Shown in pieces: positions 1 through 5,674 of a stretch of DNA of 6,950 bases. The notes under the pieces were generated by a model. That model was not told where the DNA came from. It did not search any database and worked only from the letters and a program-made list of their open reading frames with translations. The stretch comes from Vulcanimicrobiota bacterium (GTDB lineage Bacteria > Vulcanimicrobiota > Vulcanimicrobiia > Vulcanimicrobiales > Vulcanimicrobiaceae). Position numbers and translations under genes: made by a program. Positions within the stretch are counted from its first letter, which is position 1. Each line of letters starts with the position of its first letter. The stretch spans positions 1-6,950 of the forward strand of contig JABEUW010000033.1 in assembly GCA_013043945.1 (NCBI GenBank), read 5' to 3'.

Positions 1-8
1 ATTATCGC

Positions 9-34
9 TGAACCTTCTCATCGTTTTAGCCGTT
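9..34 (+). promoter_or_regulatory. Possible ECF-like promoter for the 47-aa gene
   Basis: TGAACC at 9-14 is followed by a 16-base spacer and CGTT at 31-34. This resembles the ECF pattern TGAAAC/GGAACC-N16-CGT(A/T) and is a weaker relative of the two matched sites at 936-1000. Transcription would start near 40, about 40 bases before the ATG at 82. A housekeeping reading (TATAGG at 34-39) is possible but lacks a good -35 at normal spacing. The window edge prevents a look at anything further upstream. Confidence 0.3.
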
Positions 35-81
35 ATAGGTAGTAGAGTCGGAGGACTCAGAAGGAAAGGGGGGACCGACAA

Positions 82-225
82 ATGTCCGGAGTCATGGTTT
101 TCACCAGCTTGGCAGAAGCGCTGCGCGCAGGTTACCAAGTGTACGAACGCACGAATGAAGGGTATTTGGTTCGGACCCGAACCGATGCGGGTTGGGCACT
201 CGCACTGGTGAACTGCAAACCGTAG
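82..225 (+). CDS. Small orphan protein, 47 aa, unknown function
   Basis: The open frame runs from ATG at 82 to TAG at 223-225 and encodes 47 residues. A purine-rich Shine-Dalgarno tract (61-73, ending GGGGGG) lies 8 bases before the ATG, and a second GGAGG is at 50-54. The protein is soluble: it starts MSGVMVF, has a short amphipathic helix-like stretch (SLAEALRAGYQVYER, residues 9-23), then two likely beta strands (GYLVRTRT and WALALV) and one Cys near the C-terminus. The helix-strand-strand pattern suggests a compact alpha/beta mini-fold rather than a membrane peptide or toxin. I do not recognise a family. An internal ATG at 94 would give 43 residues. It stands alone: the next gene is convergent and a hairpin follows. 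The strong ribosome binding site and isolated transcription unit are the main support. Confidence 0.65.
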   Translation: MSGVMVFTSLAEALRAGYQVYERTNEGYLVRTRTDAGWALALVNCKP

Positions 226-273
226 TCTCTTTTCGAATCACGAACGTCTCCTTCAACGAAACGTAGCAGCAAG

Positions 274-309
274 CGAAGAGGCCGCCGGATCAGTCCGGCG
301 GCCTCTTCG
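274..309. terminator. Hairpin terminator between convergent genes
   Basis: A perfect 16-bp GC-rich stem (274-289 with 294-309) encloses a TCAG loop. It lies between the stop of the 47-aa gene at 225 and the minus-strand stop at 321, so it can serve both directions. Neither side has a clean run of T, so termination strength is uncertain. An alternative pairing exists: AGCGAAGA at 272-279 is also the exact reverse complement of 313-320. Confidence 0.75.
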
Positions 310-320
310 TATTCTTCGCT

Positions 321-899
321 CTAGCGACGGTTCGGTGGCTTCGGGGGCTCGTCGAGCCCGGGGGTCGCGCCGGGGCGCCAGCCCCACGGCGAACCGGACT
401 GCCGCGGCGGGGGAGCGTTCGGCGGCATCCCGCTCGGAGGAACCGGCCCCGGTGGCGGCATCGTGTAGCCGCGCCCGACACCGAAGTTCCCGATCTGCGC
501 CCCCGAAAGCACCGCGCCGGTCACTTGAGCGAGCCCGATAAAGAGCGGCACGAGACCGCCGATGAGCCAGGGCCCCGGTGAGATCGTTCCGTGGTGGTAG
601 CCGATAAAGGAGAGGCCAACCACGATCGCCACGCCGATGAAGGTGGTCGTGATGCCTCGCTGGAGCCGCGCATTTGCGTAAAATTGGAAGGCGGACTCTC
701 CGACCGCCGTCGGCGGTACCCCCATTTTCGCGGCCATTTTCATCGCCCGATAGGTGTCGCGGGGGTCGGCATCGACCGGAAAGCCCTGTTGGATCATCGC
801 AATCCGCTCCTGATGTTTGAGCACGCGATGGACCATGATGGCTATGATCGGAAGCCCGAAGATAAAGAACGCAAAGGCCACATTGGCGTTGTCACTCAT
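321..899 (-). CDS. Three-helix membrane protein with Pro-rich tail (DUF6249-like)
   Basis: This 192-residue protein starts at ATG 899-897 with AAGGAG (912-907) seven bases upstream. Hydrophobic segments lie at about residues 7-27, 82-101 and 109-132. Straight after the first helix comes HQERIAMIQQG (29-39), which resembles the ER.A.IE.G motif of DUF6249-type membrane proteins; that family call is by eye. Residues 40-80 form a soluble loop. The C-terminus from about 147 is low complexity, rich in Pro, Gly and Asn, and ends in basic residues (PPKPPNRR). The gene is transcribed away from the ECF sigma gene, with an ECF-type promoter (936-962) directly upstream, so it is probably a target or partner of that sigma factor. 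Its biochemical role is unknown. Envelope-stress function is inferred only from the promoter and neighbours. Confidence 0.8.
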   Translation of the reverse strand: MSDNANVAFAFFIFGLPIIAIMVHRVLKHQERIAMIQQGFPVDADPRDTYRAMKMAAKMGVPPTAVGESAFQFYANARLQRGITTTFIGVAIVVGLSFIGYHHGTISPGPWLIGGLVPLFIGLAQVTGAVLSGAQIGNFGVGRGYTMPPPGPVPPSGMPPNAPPPRQSGSPWGWRPGATPGLDEPPKPPNRR

Positions 900-935
900 A
901 CCGGAACTCCTTGCTTTGGGTCGTCACACCCCACA

Positions 936-962
936 TACGTCCGAGGCTCGCTCCAGGTTTCA
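936..962 (-). promoter_or_regulatory. ECF-type promoter for the membrane-protein gene
   Basis: On the minus strand TGAAAC (962-957) is followed by 17 bases and CGTA (939-936). This equals the known SigW-type ECF consensus TGAAAC-N16/17-CGTA. Transcription would start near 929, giving a leader of about 30 bases that includes the AAGGAG ribosome binding site at 912-907. It mirrors a second GAAAC-N17-CGTA on the plus strand, with 11 bases between the two -35 elements. Confidence 0.6.
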
Positions 963-973
963 ACGCCGCCCGG

Positions 974-1000
974 CGAAACAATCCTCGCTGCGAGCGCGTA
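974..1000 (+). promoter_or_regulatory. ECF-type promoter for the sigma-factor operon
   Basis: CGAAAC (974-979) is followed by 17 bases and CGTA (997-1000), the same -35/-10 pair and spacing as the divergent site at 936-962. It points at the sigma gene, so positive autoregulation is expected. The start of transcription would fall about 1006-1009, on or next to the ATG at 1009. Either the message is nearly leaderless, or translation begins at ATG 1018, or a second upstream promoter is also used. Confidence 0.55.
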
Positions 1001-1008
1001 GAGGAAGC

Positions 1009-1593
1009 ATGTCAGCGATGGCGGTGGAGGTAGCGATCGAAGCCGAGCAGCCACGAACGAGCGATACCGAGTTGGTCGGGCGCGCCCTCGCCGGCGATCC
1101 GGCTGCATTCACGACGCTTGTGGAACGGTACGAGCGTTCGCTCTATACGCTCGCCGTGCGAACGTTACGCGACCGCGAGGAGGCACGCGACGCCACCCAA
1201 GAGGCGTTCGTGAAAGCCTACCGCTCGCTGCGCACCTTTCGCCCGGAGGCGAAGTTTTCGACCTGGATCTTCTCGATCTGCTATCACGCCTGCTGCGATC
1301 GTCTCAAACGCTCGCGCCGCTACTCGGGCGAAGAGATCCCCGAACGCGCCGATAGCGCGCCGGGCCCCGAAGCGCAGGCGATCGCCAACGACGACGCCGG
1401 GCGGCTGCGCGCGGCAATCGAGGCACTCCCGGAAAAATATCGCAGCGTCATTACCTTGTATCACCTCCAGGGAAAGCAGTACGATGAGATCGCCTCGGTG
1501 CTGGGGGTGCCGCTCGGAACCGTCAAGACCCATCTCTTTCGCGCCAAAGAGCAACTGCGGCAGATCCTCGCCGCATCGGAGAACCGCCCATGA
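1009..1593 (+). CDS. ECF RNA polymerase sigma factor
   Basis: This 194-residue sigma-70 family protein has the two-domain ECF layout. Region 2 spans about residues 21-103, with the region 2.2 core (RDREEARDATQEAFVKAYRSL, 55-75, shortened: DATQEAFVKAYRSL) and the 2.3/2.4 motif FSTWIFSICYHACCDRLKR (83-101). An acidic linker follows, then region 4 (about 131-186) with a helix-turn-helix around YDEIASVLGVPLGTVKTHL. Regions 1 and 3 are absent. ATG 1009 was chosen because GAGGAAG lies just upstream (1001-1007). The open frame continues upstream to 817, but that part overlaps the divergent gene and promoters. ATG 1018 is a real alternative. Its stop overlaps the next start (ATGA at 1590-1593), the normal arrangement for a sigma/anti-sigma pair. 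It probably directs transcription from the two GAAAC-N17-CGTA sites upstream. Confidence 0.95.
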   Translation: MSAMAVEVAIEAEQPRTSDTELVGRALAGDPAAFTTLVERYERSLYTLAVRTLRDREEARDATQEAFVKAYRSLRTFRPEAKFSTWIFSICYHACCDRLKRSRRYSGEEIPERADSAPGPEAQAIANDDAGRLRAAIEALPEKYRSVITLYHLQGKQYDEIASVLGVPLGTVKTHLFRAKEQLRQILAASENRP

Positions 1594-1943
1594 ACGACCG
1601 AACCGACGACGAACTCGACCGCCTTCTCGCAGCGCTTCCGCTCGAGGAGCCGCCGGCGGATCTGCGCGCCTCGATTCTGGCAGCGACGGTGCAGCACGTT
1701 CCGGCCGAGCCGGTCGACCCGTGGGAGGCGAGCGCCTGGGGCGTTCTCCTCGCACTCGCACTCTGGTTCGTTACTCATGGCTCGGCGTTCGCTGGTGGCG
1801 TCGCATTGCTCGAGCGCGGCGCCTTTGCGCTCGCTCAGCCGGCGACGCTGCTTTGGCTCACCGTCGGTCTCGCCGTCGCCTTCGCCCTCTCCGCCGCACC
1901 GGATTTCTCAGCGGGGTTTAACCTCGCGCGCAAGGGGCACTAG
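1590..1943 (+). CDS. Putative membrane anti-sigma factor, Cys-free
   Basis: This 117-residue protein starts at an ATG that overlaps the sigma stop by four bases, implying translational coupling and matched amounts. Residues 1-48 are acidic, likely cytoplasmic and helical (DELDRLLAALPLEEPPADLR), the expected sigma-binding part. Two hydrophobic segments follow at about 50-74 and 85-103, then a short basic C-terminus (NLARKGH), so both ends would face the cytoplasm. It has no cysteine, so it lacks the HxxxCxxC zinc motif of ZAS anti-sigma factors and cannot sense redox that way. The function is inferred from position, size and topology, not from a recognised domain. Almost no extracytoplasmic domain is present (about ten residues between helices), so release may depend on a partner or on proteolysis within the membrane. 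Confidence 0.75.
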   Translation: MNDRTDDELDRLLAALPLEEPPADLRASILAATVQHVPAEPVDPWEASAWGVLLALALWFVTHGSAFAGGVALLERGAFALAQPATLLWLTVGLAVAFALSAAPDFSAGFNLARKGH

Positions 1944-1956
1944 ACCCGCGGCGGGT
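1944..1956. repeat. Inverted repeat after the anti-sigma stop
   Basis: ACCCGC (1944-1949), one base, then GCGGGT (1951-1956) form a perfect 13-base palindrome starting directly after the TAG. As RNA only the outer four pairs can close a stem. It ends 11 bases before the response-regulator ATG. It could be a protein-binding site or a weak hairpin affecting translation. Confidence 0.35.
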
Positions 1957-1967
1957 AGAACCGCCCC

Positions 1968-2648
1968 ATGGACGCTACCGTGAAGCAGCGGCGCATCGTC
2001 GTCGTCGAGGACGACGCGGCGATCGCGCGCGTACTCCAGCTCGAACTCCAGCATGAAGGCTACCACGTTGAACTCGCGCAGAACGGCGTCGAAGGGCTCG
2101 AGCTCGCGCTCAAAGAGCCCGACCTCGTCATTCTCGATCTCATGCTGCCGCGCATGGACGGGATGGAAGTCTGCCGACGCATTCGCGCGAAGAGCCGCGT
2201 ACCGATTATCATGCTGACGGCGAAGGATCGCGTACACGATCGCGTCGCCGGGCTCGATATCGGTGCGAACGACTACCTTACGAAGCCCTTTGCCACCGAA
2301 GAGTTGCTCGCACGCGTGCGCGCGCAGTTGCGCGAACGCGCACCGCAGGATCGCTCGATCGTTTATAAAGACGTGGTCATGGATCGCGATCGCCACGAGG
2401 TGCGCCGCGGCGGCAAAGAGATCGCGCTGACGGCGAAAGAGTATGCGCTACTGGAGTATCTCTTGCTCCACCGGAACAAGGTCCATACGCGCGACGAGCT
2501 CTTCAATGGCGTCTGGGGTAGCGATTTTCTCGGCGATTCGAACCTCATCGACGTCTACGTCCGCTACTTGCGCGGCAAACTCGAAGAAGGCTTCGACGAA
2601 AAACTCATCTCCACGGTGCGCGGCATCGGCTACACCATCAAGGATTAG
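1968..2648 (+). CDS. OmpR/PhoB-family response regulator
   Basis: This 226-residue two-domain regulator controls transcription when phosphorylated by its partner kinase. The receiver domain (about 8-122) keeps all active-site residues: acidic pair E14/D15, phospho-acceptor D57 in VILDLMLP, T84 in IMLTAKD and K106 in YLTKPF. The DNA-binding winged helix (about 131-226) contains LTAKEYALLEYLLLHRNKV, RDELFNGVWG, the recognition helix region IDVYVRYLRGKL and the wing ending VRGIGYTIKD. Both domains are full length, so it should be functional. It lies 24 bases after the anti-sigma stop and 27 bases before the kinase. No good Shine-Dalgarno sequence is seen. ATG 1968 was chosen as the first in-frame start outside the upstream gene; GTG at 1980 is also possible. 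What it regulates cannot be read from the sequence. Confidence 0.95.
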   Translation: MDATVKQRRIVVVEDDAAIARVLQLELQHEGYHVELAQNGVEGLELALKEPDLVILDLMLPRMDGMEVCRRIRAKSRVPIIMLTAKDRVHDRVAGLDIGANDYLTKPFATEELLARVRAQLRERAPQDRSIVYKDVVMDRDRHEVRRGGKEIALTAKEYALLEYLLLHRNKVHTRDELFNGVWGSDFLGDSNLIDVYVRYLRGKLEEGFDEKLISTVRGIGYTIKD

Positions 2649-2668
2649 CGGCGTGCGCTCGAACGCCG
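2649..2668. repeat. Small hairpin after the response-regulator stop
   Basis: CGGCGT (2649-2654) pairs with ACGCCG (2663-2668) around an eight-base loop, starting directly after the TAG at 2646-2648. It occupies most of the 27-base gap before the kinase ATG, which has no visible Shine-Dalgarno sequence. There is no T run, so it is not a classical terminator. Confidence 0.35.
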
Positions 2669-2675
2669 GCGCGGC

Positions 2676-4100
2676 ATGCACTCGCTAAAGTGGCGCGTCG
2701 CCGCCTGGTACGCCGGCCTCCTGATCGTCGTGCTCCTCCTCGTAAGCGCGGTCGTCGGCATGCGGTTACAATCGATCTTGTACGCGCAGGCGCGTTCGCG
2801 CGTCACGGCGACGATGGCGGAGATTGCCTCCTCGGTGCAGGCAAGCGAAGAGCCCTTCTCGCTGGGCTTCGGCGGCTCCGATGCCTACGCGCTGCTCACC
2901 GACAGCAATAACCTCACGAGTTGGTCCTCGCCGACCACCTTCATACAAATAGATTCGAGCAACGGCTATCCGTTGGCGAAGAGTAGCAACCTCGGCGGAA
3001 CGACGATTCCGAAAGCGCTCGGACTCGACACACGCACGCCGATTGCGCGCCGTCAGATCGCTTTGCCGATCGGTACGCTGCTCGTCGAAGATCGCTATTT
3101 CGTCCTCGGCTCGCGCCGGGTGGTCGTACACGTCGCCGAGCGCATCGACGCACTCGAACGAAGCATCGCACAGACGCGTGAAAGCATCGCGCTCGCGGTG
3201 ATTGCAGCGATGCTCGCCATCGTCGCGCTTTCGTGGTGGCTCGCCGGGCGCGCATTCGACCCACTCGAAAGGCTCGCACAAGCGATGCGCGAGATCGGCT
3301 CCGAACGGCTCGACCGTCGCTTAAACTGGGGAAAGCGCGACGATGAAATCGGCCGGCTCGCCGAAAGCTTCGACGACCTCCTCGCGCGCCTTCAAGAAGC
3401 GTTCGCGCGCGAGCGACAGTTTATAAGCGATGCATCGCACGAGTTACGCACTCCGCTCACCTCGATCAATGCCAACGCGCAGATGCTTCTGCGTTGGGGC
3501 GACCGCGATCCCGCGATTCTGCGCGAGAGCCTCGAAACGATCGTCGCCGAGAGCGCGCAGCTCTCGCAGATGGTCGGCGGTATGCTGTTGCTCGCGAAAG
3601 CCGATCGCGGCGACGAGATCCCGATGGAGCCGCTCGCACTCGGCGCGCTCGCCGCCGAGGCGGTCAACGGCGAACGTGCATCGGCTGCGAGCAAAGGGCT
3701 CGATCTTCGGCTCGACGCCGAGAATGGCGTCTTCGTGATGGGTGAAGGACATCTGCTGCGCCAAGCGATCGCCAACCTCATCGAGAACGCGGTTAAATTC
3801 ACGGCGCAGGGCTCGGTAGAGGTGCGCGTACGCTCGCTCGGCGAGCGTGCGATCGTCGAAGTTATCGATAGCGGCACCGGTATACCCGACCGACAACGCG
3901 CGCAGATCTTCGAGCGCTTTTATCGCGGCGATAGCGCGCACGCGCGAGCGATTCCCGGGACCGGGCTCGGGCTCGCGATCGTCCGCTCGATCGCTCGCGT
4001 CCATCGTGGTGAGGTCCGCGCCGAGGGCGCGCCGGGCGGTGGGGCGCTGCTACGCATTACTCTGCCTCGCCTCGCCGAAGAGTTCACCGATCCCTCATGA
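2676..4100 (+). CDS. Membrane sensor histidine kinase
   Basis: This 474-residue kinase is the likely partner of the response regulator just upstream. Order: TM1 (about 11-29), an extracytoplasmic sensor region (about 30-168), TM2 (about 170-190), HAMP linker (about 190-243), HisKA dimerisation domain with phospho-acceptor H255 in FISDASHELRTPL, and a HATPase_c domain. The ATP-binding boxes are intact: N box NLIENAVKF (367-375), G1 DSGTGI (398-403), F box FERFYRG (412-418) and G2 GTGLGLA (428-434). The layout resembles CusS/heavy-metal or OmpR-partner kinases, but the sensor region is rich in Ser, Thr and Asn, contains no Cys, His or Met cluster, and I recognise no ligand domain. ATG 2676 gives a short basic cytoplasmic start (MHSLKWR) before TM1. 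The stop is followed by a hairpin and then the exported protein. Confidence 0.95.
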   Translation: MHSLKWRVAAWYAGLLIVVLLLVSAVVGMRLQSILYAQARSRVTATMAEIASSVQASEEPFSLGFGGSDAYALLTDSNNLTSWSSPTTFIQIDSSNGYPLAKSSNLGGTTIPKALGLDTRTPIARRQIALPIGTLLVEDRYFVLGSRRVVVHVAERIDALERSIAQTRESIALAVIAAMLAIVALSWWLAGRAFDPLERLAQAMREIGSERLDRRLNWGKRDDEIGRLAESFDDLLARLQEAFARERQFISDASHELRTPLTSINANAQMLLRWGDRDPAILRESLETIVAESAQLSQMVGGMLLLAKADRGDEIPMEPLALGALAAEAVNGERASAASKGLDLRLDAENGVFVMGEGHLLRQAIANLIENAVKFTAQGSVEVRVRSLGERAIVEVIDSGTGIPDRQRAQIFERFYRGDSAHARAIPGTGLGLAIVRSIARVHRGEVRAEGAPGGGALLRITLPRLAEEFTDPS

Positions 4101-4101
4101 C

Positions 4102-4120
4102 GCGCGGAGCCCCTCCGCGC
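4102..4120. repeat. Intercistronic hairpin between kinase and exported protein
   Basis: GCGCGGAG (4102-4109) and CTCCGCGC (4113-4120) form a perfect 8-bp stem with a CCC loop, starting two bases after the kinase TGA and ending just before the GGGAGG ribosome binding site (4127-4132). No T run follows, so processing, stability or attenuation is more likely than full termination. Confidence 0.5.
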
Positions 4121-4135
4121 TACGCTGGGAGGACG

Positions 4136-5257
4136 ATGAAGGCGTTCCTGAGGTGGGCGGCGGCAGCGATGCTCGCTGCGACGCTCTCGGTTGCCGCGTC
4201 GGCACGCGCGCGCGCCGACGATATCGCCGTGGGGGCATCCCCGGTCGTGAGCGTGCAATTGAAGTATGGATATCTGCGCATCGTCACCTGGAATCGCCCC
4301 GACATCGAAGTCGAGACCGCCGGGCATATCGGCTGGCAGCATTTCGACGCCGCGAGCGTGCGCGGACATATTCCGCACGATATCACCCTCTGGGCGCAGC
4401 ACGTTTCAAACTCACACGGTAGCTTCGACTTGCCGGCGGAGCAGTTCGTCCTGCCGACGCTTCCGCCGGGCAATCACGAGGCGGTCGTAATTCGCGGCGG
4501 CGGGGCGACGGTGATCCACCTCCCTGCATCGACGCAGATGCTCGCGGTGCGCATCGCCGGCGGCGGAGTCGTGCGCATCGAGGGATATCACGGAGCGGCC
4601 TTTGCCGCGCTCGTCCATCAGGGAGCGATCGCGCTGGAAAACGTGCGCTCCAGCGGCGTCGCGCAGGTTGGGCGCGGTCCGATCTTCGCGGAGAACTCCT
4701 CGTTTGGCCGTTTACGCGCGCGCAACGCCGTCGGAAACATCTTCTTCAGCAACGTAACGGCGACCCAGATCGATGTCGGCACTGTCGGGGGCTCGATCGT
4801 CGCCGAGAACATGCACTTTCGCACCGGGCTCGCACGCTTTCAATCGCAGCGTGGGAACGTCGTCCTCGGCGTCAGCGGTGGCGCACAGATCGATGCCCAG
4901 GGGCGTGGAGCGAATGCGGTAGCGACGAGTTTCCGCGAAGCGCATACGTTGTCGCGATCCGGAAGCGGCGCGCGCGCGATCCTCGGCGGAGGTGGCCCGA
5001 TCGTCACCGCGCTCAGCCCGCGCGGCCGCGTCGTGCTCTTCGACGGCTCGATCGCCTCGCACCCACGCCTCTCGCGACGGATTCCCGCGATCGCCCGCGC
5101 CTTCCATCAAGTGCGCGCGCGCATGGCGAAGCTGCCGAAGCGGCGCCCGCAGGGAGGGCACGTACGGGCGTTCCGTCGGTTCCCGCCCCCGCGTCGGCCG
5201 CCGCCGCGACGGCCGATACGAGTGCGCGTTCGCCGCCGCGGGCCGCCTGCGCTATAG
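4136..5257 (+). CDS. Exported beta-rich protein (DUF4097/adhesin-like) with Arg/Pro tail
   Basis: This 373-residue protein starts with a signal peptide: basic MKAFLR, a hydrophobic core (7-23) and a likely cleavage site ARA|DD after residue 27. ATG 4136 was chosen because it starts the signal peptide and follows GGGAGG; ATG 4097, overlapping the kinase stop, adds 13 non-signal residues and is less likely. Residues about 35-305 are short alternating strands with Gly-rich turns (for example AGGGVVRIEGY, RARNAVGNIFFSNVTA, TVGGSIVAENMHF), the pattern of DUF4097-type putative adhesins that fold as a beta-helix or solenoid. From residue 304 to the end there is no Asp or Glu, and residues 336-373 hold 14 Arg and 10 Pro. 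That tail could bind anionic surface polymers. It probably acts outside the membrane and is co-expressed with the sensing genes upstream. Family assignment is by pattern only. Confidence 0.75.
   Translation: MKAFLRWAAAAMLAATLSVAASARARADDIAVGASPVVSVQLKYGYLRIVTWNRPDIEVETAGHIGWQHFDAASVRGHIPHDITLWAQHVSNSHGSFDLPAEQFVLPTLPPGNHEAVVIRGGGATVIHLPASTQMLAVRIAGGGVVRIEGYHGAAFAALVHQGAIALENVRSSGVAQVGRGPIFAENSSFGRLRARNAVGNIFFSNVTATQIDVGTVGGSIVAENMHFRTGLARFQSQRGNVVLGVSGGAQIDAQGRGANAVATSFREAHTLSRSGSGARAILGGGGPIVTALSPRGRVVLFDGSIASHPRLSRRIPAIARAFHQVRARMAKLPKRRPQGGHVRAFRRFPPPRRPPPRRPIRVRVRRRGPPAL
5252..5257. other. Shared palindromic stop codons CTATAG
   Basis: The plus-strand exported-protein gene ends CTA-TAG and the minus-strand GNAT gene also ends CTA-TAG, using the same six bases. 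Each stop codon is the complement of the other gene's final Leu codon. No terminator hairpin with a T run is seen nearby, so the two operons may terminate inside each other's coding sequence. Confidence 0.9.
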
Positions 5258-5674
5258 CAAAAATTTCCGCAGCATCGCGACGTCGAGTTTGAAATCGTGC
5301 TGCGGGAGCAGCGCTTCTCGGTGGTAACTGCATGCCTCGAAGAACTGCTCCGCCTCGCCCCCGGCGAGCACGCCGATCGTTATCTTGTGGCAGTTGTAGT
5401 AATTCGCGATATCGTCGAGTTCGAGCAATAATGCGCGCCCGATTCCGCGCCGCCGAAACTGTGGATCGACGACGATGCGTTCGACGTGCCCGAGCGATGC
5501 CGCGATGCGCAATCGCGCCGTCCCGACGATGCGATCTTCCTCGAGCGCGAGAAGATCGACGACTTGCTCGTGCCACACGACCGTAAACGCCCACGCAGTC
5601 TTGAGCGCGGCGCGGGCGTGCTCGCGATAGAACGCGTCGGGGCGCTCGTCGGCGACGCGAACGATCTCAGCCAC
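5252..5674 (-). CDS. GNAT-family N-acetyltransferase
   Basis: This 140-residue protein would transfer an acetyl group from acetyl-CoA to an unknown amine substrate. The core is typical of GNAT: strand DRIVGTARLRI (47-57), motif A VERIVVDPQFRRRGIGRALL (64-83) with the CoA-binding RRRGIG loop at 74-79, motif B strand HKITIGVL (96-103), and the usual C-terminal AEQFFEACSYHRE (108-120). Length is close to a minimal GNAT domain. GTG 5674 was chosen because the frame upstream lies inside the MBL gene and reads as low-quality Arg/Ser-rich sequence, while this start overlaps the MBL stop by eight bases, typical of coupled translation. It is the last gene of the PadR-MBL-GNAT operon. It ends on the same CTATAG as the convergent exported-protein gene. 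Substrate not recognisable. Confidence 0.88.
   Translation of the reverse strand: MAEIVRVADERPDAFYREHARAALKTAWAFTVVWHEQVVDLLALEEDRIVGTARLRIAASLGHVERIVVDPQFRRRGIGRALLLELDDIANYYNCHKITIGVLAGGEAEQFFEACSYHREALLPQHDFKLDVAMLRKFLL

Noticed and set aside
903..925. GGAAC-N14-CGTC on the plus strand, a possible second ECF promoter for the sigma gene
   Set aside because: The spacer is two or more bases too short, and GGAAC overlaps the ribosome-binding region of the divergent gene. The matched pair at 936-1000 explains the region better.
817..1008. Upstream extension of the sigma frame to ATG 817
   Set aside because: It would overlap the divergent membrane-protein gene and both promoters, reads as non-sigma sequence, and the sigma-70 domain starts well after residue 1 of the 1009 start.
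3444..4004. Minus-strand open frame (186 codons) opposite the kinase catalytic domain
   Set aside because: It is the complement of conserved HisKA/HATPase coding sequence; composition is typical of a shadow frame.
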